In this document: positions 58,926-64,000 of the stretch, one piece after another
Layout of the letters: every line of letters begins with the position of its first letter
Numbering within the stretch: position 1 is the first letter of the stretch
Assembly (NCBI GenBank): GCA_014529385.2
Contig: CM043959.1
Location: 60,152,253 to 60,216,252, forward strand
Direction: 5' to 3'
Length of the DNA stretch: 64,000 nucleotides
Source of the DNA: Adiantum capillus-veneris
Lineage: Eukaryota > Streptophyta > Polypodiopsida > Polypodiales > Pteridaceae
Translations under genes and position numbers: made by a program
Notes under the pieces: generated by a model
Databases searched by the model: none
The model's input: only the letters and a program-made list of their open reading frames with translations
What the model was told of the DNA's origin: nothing

Positions 58926-60356
58926 TCATCCGTTTCTTCTTCCGCTTAGCTGTAGGATCCGATATCGAGTTGCCTTCTGAACTATCCATTCCATTTGGCC
59001 ATTGGTGAGATTTCGGGGATATTCATTGATCTGTAACAGGTCCGGGTGATAGCTTGTTTCTTGGAATAGTGTCGGTTGATTAAAGGGGAAGCCCATGGCT
59101 TCCAGAACTTTGTGCCAGTGTGCTCCTGGATCCCAAGCGAAAAATAGGATCATTGTCTGCAGTGTCCGAACAATAAAATTTGCATGCGAAATTGGACCAA
59201 ATTTGTAACCACCAGTAGCGAGAGGGGAAATGAGCATCTTGGCTCCTACAAAGACAGAACCAAAAATTATGATTCCCAAGAGTGTACCAAGAATCCACCA
59301 TATATGGCCGCCTCGTTGGTGTGGTGAGCTCAAGTTGTCTTCAGAGTCCTGCTGACTGCCATGACTAGAAAAAACTGCAAGCATATCATGCTTCTTTTGG
59401 GTGTGCTCAAACATGCCAGCTTCCTTTATTGATGCTAATAGCAAGCCACCTACCTTGCGGCTTAAATACAAGCGTAATTCACTTACCTTTCTCCAAAGAG
59501 AGGATGCACTATTTGTAAAAAATTGTACCAAATTGCGAATGAGGTCTTCATTCTTGCATTCTATCAGGCTTTTGTCTATCCATGTCTCCTTTGCTCTTAT
59601 CTCCATGCTGATCTTCTCTCTATATGTTATAGCAGCTAGCCATAGCCATAGGTCTGATGCATCCCATGCAAACACAATGCTGTGTTGTGGAGGAGTTTGG
59701 AACATCCTTAAAAGGTTGGCAACATATTGATCATCAAACTTACTATGAACATCCTCACATAAAATGGAGGCATTACCCATCTCCAAGTTTATAACATCTT
59801 TCAGTAGACTAGAGGCATTACCCATCTCCAAGTCTATAACACTACACAATAAAATCTTGCTCGGCTGCCAAGCCTCTGGAGAAATATCCAACTCCAAACC
59901 TTCAGTCATACTTACCTCTTTGTTATGGTCCTCTAGTGAAACTGCCTTGATGCAAGATTCCTTTAGCTTGCTACACTGTCCTGGGTCCATGCTGGTGCAC
60001 AGGCTTCCGTTTTCAAAGCCCTCCCCTTTGATTGATATGTTGTCCATCTTCTGCAAAGCCTTGCTAACAGGCTGGTTTTCCTCTTCTCTTGTATCTTTCA
60101 TGACCTTTGCATTCCTCTTACTCTCACGAGGCCTAATCAACACTTTACACCTTCTTACCCTTACTGCCCAATGCTGTCGATTGATCGCTTTGGTGCCTAT
60201 TTCATCCAAGGTTAAAGATGTACTCACATTTGTAACAAAATTTTCTTGACTTACCTCCCCCACCTGGGTAGCATCTTTTGATTCTTTAACCTCTTGTTCC
60301 ACTGCTTCAGTTCTTTGAATAGTCTTCTTACTTAATCCTTGTTTTGTTACACGCAT
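58926..60356 (-). CDS. 476-residue ORF with a predicted membrane segment
   Basis: The function is unknown. The ATG at 60356 overlaps the stop of gag by 10 bases (ATGCGTGTAA), so it is in another frame and may be reached by reinitiation or frameshifting. The first 110 residues are charged and basic. Residues 173-199 contain a 15-residue tandem duplication (VIDLEMGNASSL, VINLEMGNASIL). Residues 230-315 are helical, with WDASDLWLWLAAI and KVGGLLLASI. Residues 353-373 (WWILGTLLGIIIFGSVFVGA) are a strong membrane-span candidate, and FIVRTLQTMILFFAW at about residue 398 is a weaker one. There are no RT or integrase motifs. Its place just before the polypurine tract is where env-like ORFs lie, but a captured host gene is equally possible. 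The frame is fully open, unlike gag. Confidence 0.75.
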   Translation of the reverse strand: MRVTKQGLSKKTIQRTEAVEQEVKESKDATQVGEVSQENFVTNVSTSLTLDEIGTKAINRQHWAVRVRRCKVLIRPRESKRNAKVMKDTREEENQPVSKALQKMDNISIKGEGFENGSLCTSMDPGQCSKLKESCIKAVSLEDHNKEVSMTEGLELDISPEAWQPSKILLCSVIDLEMGNASSLLKDVINLEMGNASILCEDVHSKFDDQYVANLLRMFQTPPQHSIVFAWDASDLWLWLAAITYREKISMEIRAKETWIDKSLIECKNEDLIRNLVQFFTNSASSLWRKVSELRLYLSRKVGGLLLASIKEAGMFEHTQKKHDMLAVFSSHGSQQDSEDNLSSPHQRGGHIWWILGTLLGIIIFGSVFVGAKMLISPLATGGYKFGPISHANFIVRTLQTMILFFAWDPGAHWHKVLEAMGFPFNQPTLFQETSYHPDLLQINEYPRNLTNGQMEWIVQKATRYRILQLSGRRNG

Positions 60357-61400
60357 CTTGACCTCTTCTGCAAGACCAATGATACTTGGTGTGCGGGTAC
60401 CAATTGGTGGTGGGCGTAGATGATTGTAAGTGGTGATTGTGGTGGTGGTTGCATTGGTGACTGGCGTCGAATTGGTGTGGCCAGCTGTGGTTGCACTGCT
60501 GGTGGTGTGATTTGAACAGGTGGGATTGGTTGCCTGAGTGGCGGTGGTCTTGCTCTTGGTGGAGAGATCTGATTCTGTCTCTCCCCTCTATTGAAATTCT
60601 GCCTCCTTGGGTGTGGGCAGTAGTACATTTCATGGACATCTTCCTCGTAGTTGTAACAGTGGTACTCTGGGTTTTGCCTTCGTTGTCCTCTTCCTTGTTC
60701 TGGGTTCCTGCCAGGTGCATGCCCTTGCTGCACCAGATGCACAGATAAACTCTTTAGTTGGGTGGTGATACGACTCAGCAGGTCTTGCTCTTCTGATGCC
60801 TTCTGCGGTTGGACTCTATGATTGGCTGTTGCAGTCACTGGGGTTGGTTGTATCGAGCTTGTTTCCTCTGACTCATTTACTCTTTCTTGCATGCGTAGCT
60901 TCTTGTCTTTAAGGCGGGCTACTTCGACTGCCAACTCATATGTTGCAGGAAACCTTCCCTTCACCTTCTCTCTAAGCGGCGACCATAGACCAGCAATGAA
61001 ACGGTCCTTCTTTAGGAAATTAGGCGCTCCTTCACCTTCCTCCAGCGAGGCAACTCATCTCTCCCATAAGTCCACAAATTTGGACTCGTAGGTGGCATAC
61101 TCCAGCAGGCCTCCCTGCTTTAATTCTGTCAGTAACTGCCATAGCCTCTCCGAGGTTGTGCCTCCACCAAACCTCTTTACAAAAGTAGACATTAACACAT
61201 CCCATGCATTCTTGGTGGCCTGGGGCAATGCATTATACCAGGACTTGGCCTCTACTTTCATCAGTAGAGGAAAAATTCTAAGTCATGAAGCATCGTCATC
61301 TTTGTTGGAGACGATACAAGCAATGTCGAAATCATCCAAAAAGTCGGTGGTGAGATCCTCTCCCTTCTTTCCACTGAACGTGGGGAAAGAAACACTTGCC
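60347..61400 (-). pseudogene. Gag of the gag-only element, with TGA stops
   Basis: The ATG near 61400 starts MASVSFPTFSGKKGEDL. The gag fold follows: PLLMKVEAKSWYNALP, WDVLMSTFVKRFGG, LEYATYESKFVDLWER, then FIAGLWSPLREKVKG. TGA stops interrupt the frame near 61284 and 61056, both where CGA would give arginine. The last piece (60964-60347) is Pro/Gln-rich and has a zinc-knuckle-like site CYNYEEDVHEMYYC, in which the second cysteine is tyrosine. It ends RSRCV, overlapping the next ORF. Confidence 0.85.
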
Positions 61401-61742
61401 ATGGTAGTGACTCAGGAAATTACAAACCTCTTTTTTTCTTTTTTTTTTACATTACATTAACAGTGCGGCTCATAGCAGCTTTTTTACAAGGGTGGGTGGA
61501 TAGGTTAAAACAAGATAAAGATAGAAACATTAAAGGAATGATGGTAATCTAATATGGGGAGAATGATAGGGTTCGGGGAATTGAGGATTTCTCCTAGTAC
61601 CGCCGCACCGAATAGGTGTACGATCTTCTGTTGGTAGAAGACTTTCCTATCTACATAGATATTCACATGCATATGCTGCAAGAATGTGAACGGGAATGCC
61701 GTTGGCCCGTTTTCCATCATGTACAGAGGATGAAATACTTAC

Positions 61743-62485
61743 TTATACTCTTATCGTGCCAGTGTTGATGAGTCGGCACATCCACAAGAGGTCGTCGCCT
61801 TTCATGGGCTCTACCTTTCTTTCGTTGCTCAGCACGTACGGGGTGATGGCGATGCGTCTGACCACTCCCAGCCTCTTGGATAACAACAATTGCAGGTAAT
61901 TTCCGTAGTTGGCGTGTTGCATGAATTCTACTCCATTCAGTTGCAACTCGTCCCCAGCCCACTGGGTTTCTCCCATGGTAGAGAGCTTCTTCAGGATAAG
62001 TTGTACAGGGAGAGGAGGAAGATCCTCCACTCTCTTTCCAAAACAGCGAGAGCAGTAGCCGAACCACTCTTCTCTAGGACATGGGAATCTTCTTACCACT
62101 TCTTCTTCCGGATTGTCGAAGTGGATTGGTAGCACTCGCATGCGTCGTGCAAATCGGTAGGCGACCTTTCGCCGCTTAGCTTCGGATGACTTCCTATTTG
62201 GCAAACTGGGTACAACCCGGCTTTCTGAGCTTGAAGCACTTGCTTGGCCAGATGCTTCTCCCTTCGGGGTGATGTGTTTCCAGACTGGCTTATCTTCTCC
62301 TTGCCTTTGGCTCGAGCAGCCCCTTTAGGCCACTTTAGAGTTATAACTTTGGCTGAAGTTTCTTTAGGGAAAAGAGGTCTCACCGTTTGCTTCCCTTCCT
62401 TGATGTGAATGACTTCTTTGCGATGAATGTCGATGTAGATGACTTCAGCCCTTTCGCTGCCTTCGTTGCTGGCACTCATTGACAA
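61743..62485 (-). CDS. Two overlapping 5' ORFs of the gag-only element
   Basis: The ATG at 62485 opens 130 residues (MSMSASNEGSERAEVIYIDI), a basic protein with KWPKGAARAKGKEKI. In another frame 62204-61743 encodes 153 residues with RKVAYRFARRMRVLPIHF, CPREEWFGYCSRCFGKRVEDLPPL and LQLLLSKRLGV. The 112-base overlap suggests either one ancestral protein split by a frameshift or two products. I recognise no domain. They lie between the primer site and gag, where most gypsy elements have only a leader. Confidence 0.5.
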
Positions 62486-62757
62486 TGTGCCTTGGTTTCC
62501 AACAGTGATGGAACTTCACCAACCTCCCACCTGATGCTCTCAATTTATAGTTAGAACGAGCGACACGAGATGGAGAATTTACCTCTTGAATGCTAACGAC
62601 ACTGTAGCCTGGCAGTAGCACCTCAATGAAGGCGGCTAGTGCCTCCTTCGTCTCTTCTTCTTCCGTCCTCCAGTTAAAAAATTCCTTCAGCTATTCGTCC
62701 ATGATTGATAGTGGGCGTCACTTTCAGCATTGTAAATTGAAGGGTCTTAGAAAGCCC

Positions 62758-62775
62758 TCCTCAGTGGGGGCACCA
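62758..62775 (-). other. Primer-binding site of the gag-only element, tRNA not assigned
   Basis: The sense strand reads TGGTGCCCCCACTGAGGA, two bases after the LTR. It begins with TGG as expected for pairing with a tRNA CCA end. I cannot say which tRNA it matches. Confidence 0.65.
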
Positions 62776-62777
62776 AA

Positions 62778-62986
62778 TGACGGGAGCAAAGCGAACCCCA
62801 AACCCCGACGGCCTCTAAAACACCGGGGACCGAATGGCGCGCCTCGAGCCTGTCATGGTAAAGCAAACAGGGGCACCACCTAGCTTTAGCGGCTAGGACG
62901 CAAACAACACACCACCATAACAAAGTTTTCATCCAAGAGAGATGGATGCTTGGGAGTAATGATGAAGAGGAAAGGGAATGAGATCA

Positions 62987-63085
<99 letters not shown>

Positions 63086-64000
63086 GGGAGGGGGTATAGC
63101 AGCTTAGTACTTAGGCACCACAAAAGGATGGCGAATTCGCACACCCTTCAAACATAAACAAGCTCACTCCAAACACAAGATTAGGTGGCGATTCCGCACA
63201 CCTCACATGGGAAAAACATTGCAAGAAAACATACTCACAAAACCTCAAGCTTTATTTAGAGAATAAGGCGATGAAATGGGGAGCATAAGGTAGGGGAATG
63301 AGAAAGGAGAGAGTGGTAGAGCACATAGAGGATAGGTGGGAGTTGATGGCGAAGACTCGCACGAGGGTTATGGCCATCATCCTTCATTTAGTTTCCCTTC
63401 ATCTTCCATAGCCCAAGGGTGTAGAGGTCATGCTCAAGACGAGCATGGTGATTGCGGTGATGGTGATGGTGTGGGTGTGTGTGTGTGCACTAGGCACACA
63501 CAGTACATAGTGTACTCTTTGGTGATGGTGTGTGTGTATTTAGTGTGATGGTGACCCCTATTTATATAGGGGAGCAAGGGGAAGGAAGTCTAGAATTTAG
63601 AAATGAAGAAATCATTATCTACATAGGCCATGTGACTGTGGGCCCCACTTGTTTGGCTGTGTGTATATGTGTCAGAACAGCAGTCTCATGAGAGAGAGAC
63701 TAAGAGAGAGAGATGGGTTGATGAAAAAAAGTGAGAGGTGACATGGAGAATAAAGTAATTACAAGAGGGGAGAGAGGGGAGTGTGTTCAGAGGTGAATCT
63801 GTGTGCAGATGTGTGTGAACACAAGAAAAATTAGGTAACCACCGGGTGGGGATGGGTCTGTGGGCACCTTTTTCAGTGAAACTGAGTGTGTGTGAGTGTG
63901 GGGGAGGTTATTTAGCTACAAGACAAGAGACATGGCGCCCTATAGAGAGAGAGGGGGGTATTTGGGTCATGGGATATGATAGGAGAGAGAAAGAGGGGGT
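62778..64000 (-). repeat. 5' LTR of the gag-only element, cut by the window end
   Basis: It starts TGACGGGAGC and follows 57321-58884 to the last base of the window, including the GA tract at 62989-63082. About 0.3 kb should lie beyond the window. Confidence 0.93.

Larger units (their letters stand above)
57321..64000 (-). mobile_element. Gag-only LTR retrotransposon with a membrane-protein ORF (runs off the window)
   Basis: A 1,564-bp LTR at 57321-58884 (TGACGGG...CCATCA) is repeated from 62778 and runs past 64000. A primer site adjoins the right LTR and a purine tract adjoins the left one, so the sense strand is minus. Inside are two overlapping 5' ORFs, a gag with stops and a 476-residue ORF of unknown function. 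No protease, RT or integrase is found in 58885-62777. It inserted into the gene at 55015-57320; the left target site would be GTCGG, but the right one lies outside the window. Confidence 0.9.

Overview
The window is nuclear DNA from a land plant with a repeat-rich genome. It is almost entirely LTR retrotransposons nested in one another, with initiator-Met and Asp tRNA primer sites of plant type and long GA/TC and GT microsatellites. A seed-free vascular plant (fern or lycophyte) is my best guess from the style of the elements and from the uncharacterised gene at 55-57 kb, but this is weak inference. No bacterial gene, operon, CRISPR array, rRNA or tRNA gene was seen.

Layout. (1) 1-12566 plus a stub at 31964-32040 is a decayed plus-strand Ty3/gypsy substrate, chimeric between two families (A, 364-2090; B, from about 2083). 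It was split by a young Ty1/copia element (copia-1, 3730-11629; TSD GTTAG; LTRs differ at 2 of 227 sites). Copia-1 was itself split by a 2.68-kb solo-LTR-like insertion (6764-9445, duplicated CACTG). (2) 12567-31963 is a complete 19.4-kb minus-strand Ty3/gypsy giant inserted in the RT region of the family B copy. It has 934-bp LTRs (about 98% identical by eye), a tRNA-Asp primer site, a polypurine tract, gag, protease, RT, RNase H and integrase. It also has several unusual parts: a tandemly duplicated integrase HHCC zinc module, a second aspartic protease after integrase, a basic ORF, a 3' coiled-coil ORF of about 1,100 residues, and palindromes at roughly 295-bp spacing in both non-coding regions. 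(3) 32754-34200 is a deleted gypsy copy (3' LTR plus gag). (4) 34380-36062 and 50260-50500 are a diverged tandem repeat built on hairpins. It was split by copia-2 (36063-50259, minus; LTRs about 95.6% identical), which was in turn split by a gag-protease-only gypsy element (36539-45473, minus; perfect TSD AGACC). (5) 50500-55014 is non-coding with microsatellites. (6) 55015-57320 is the 5' part of a multi-exon gene of an uncharacterised, possibly transposase-like family. It is cut by a further gag-only LTR element (57321 to beyond the window end) that carries a 476-residue ORF with a predicted membrane segment.

How it fits together. Copia-1 had one continuous polyprotein frame until the 6764-9445 insertion. 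The giant is complete in layout but disabled by stops, frameshifts and loss of one RT block. The two gag-only elements lack RT and integrase and would have to be mobilised in trans, if at all. The most novel material is the architecture of the giant element and the membrane-protein ORF in the last element.
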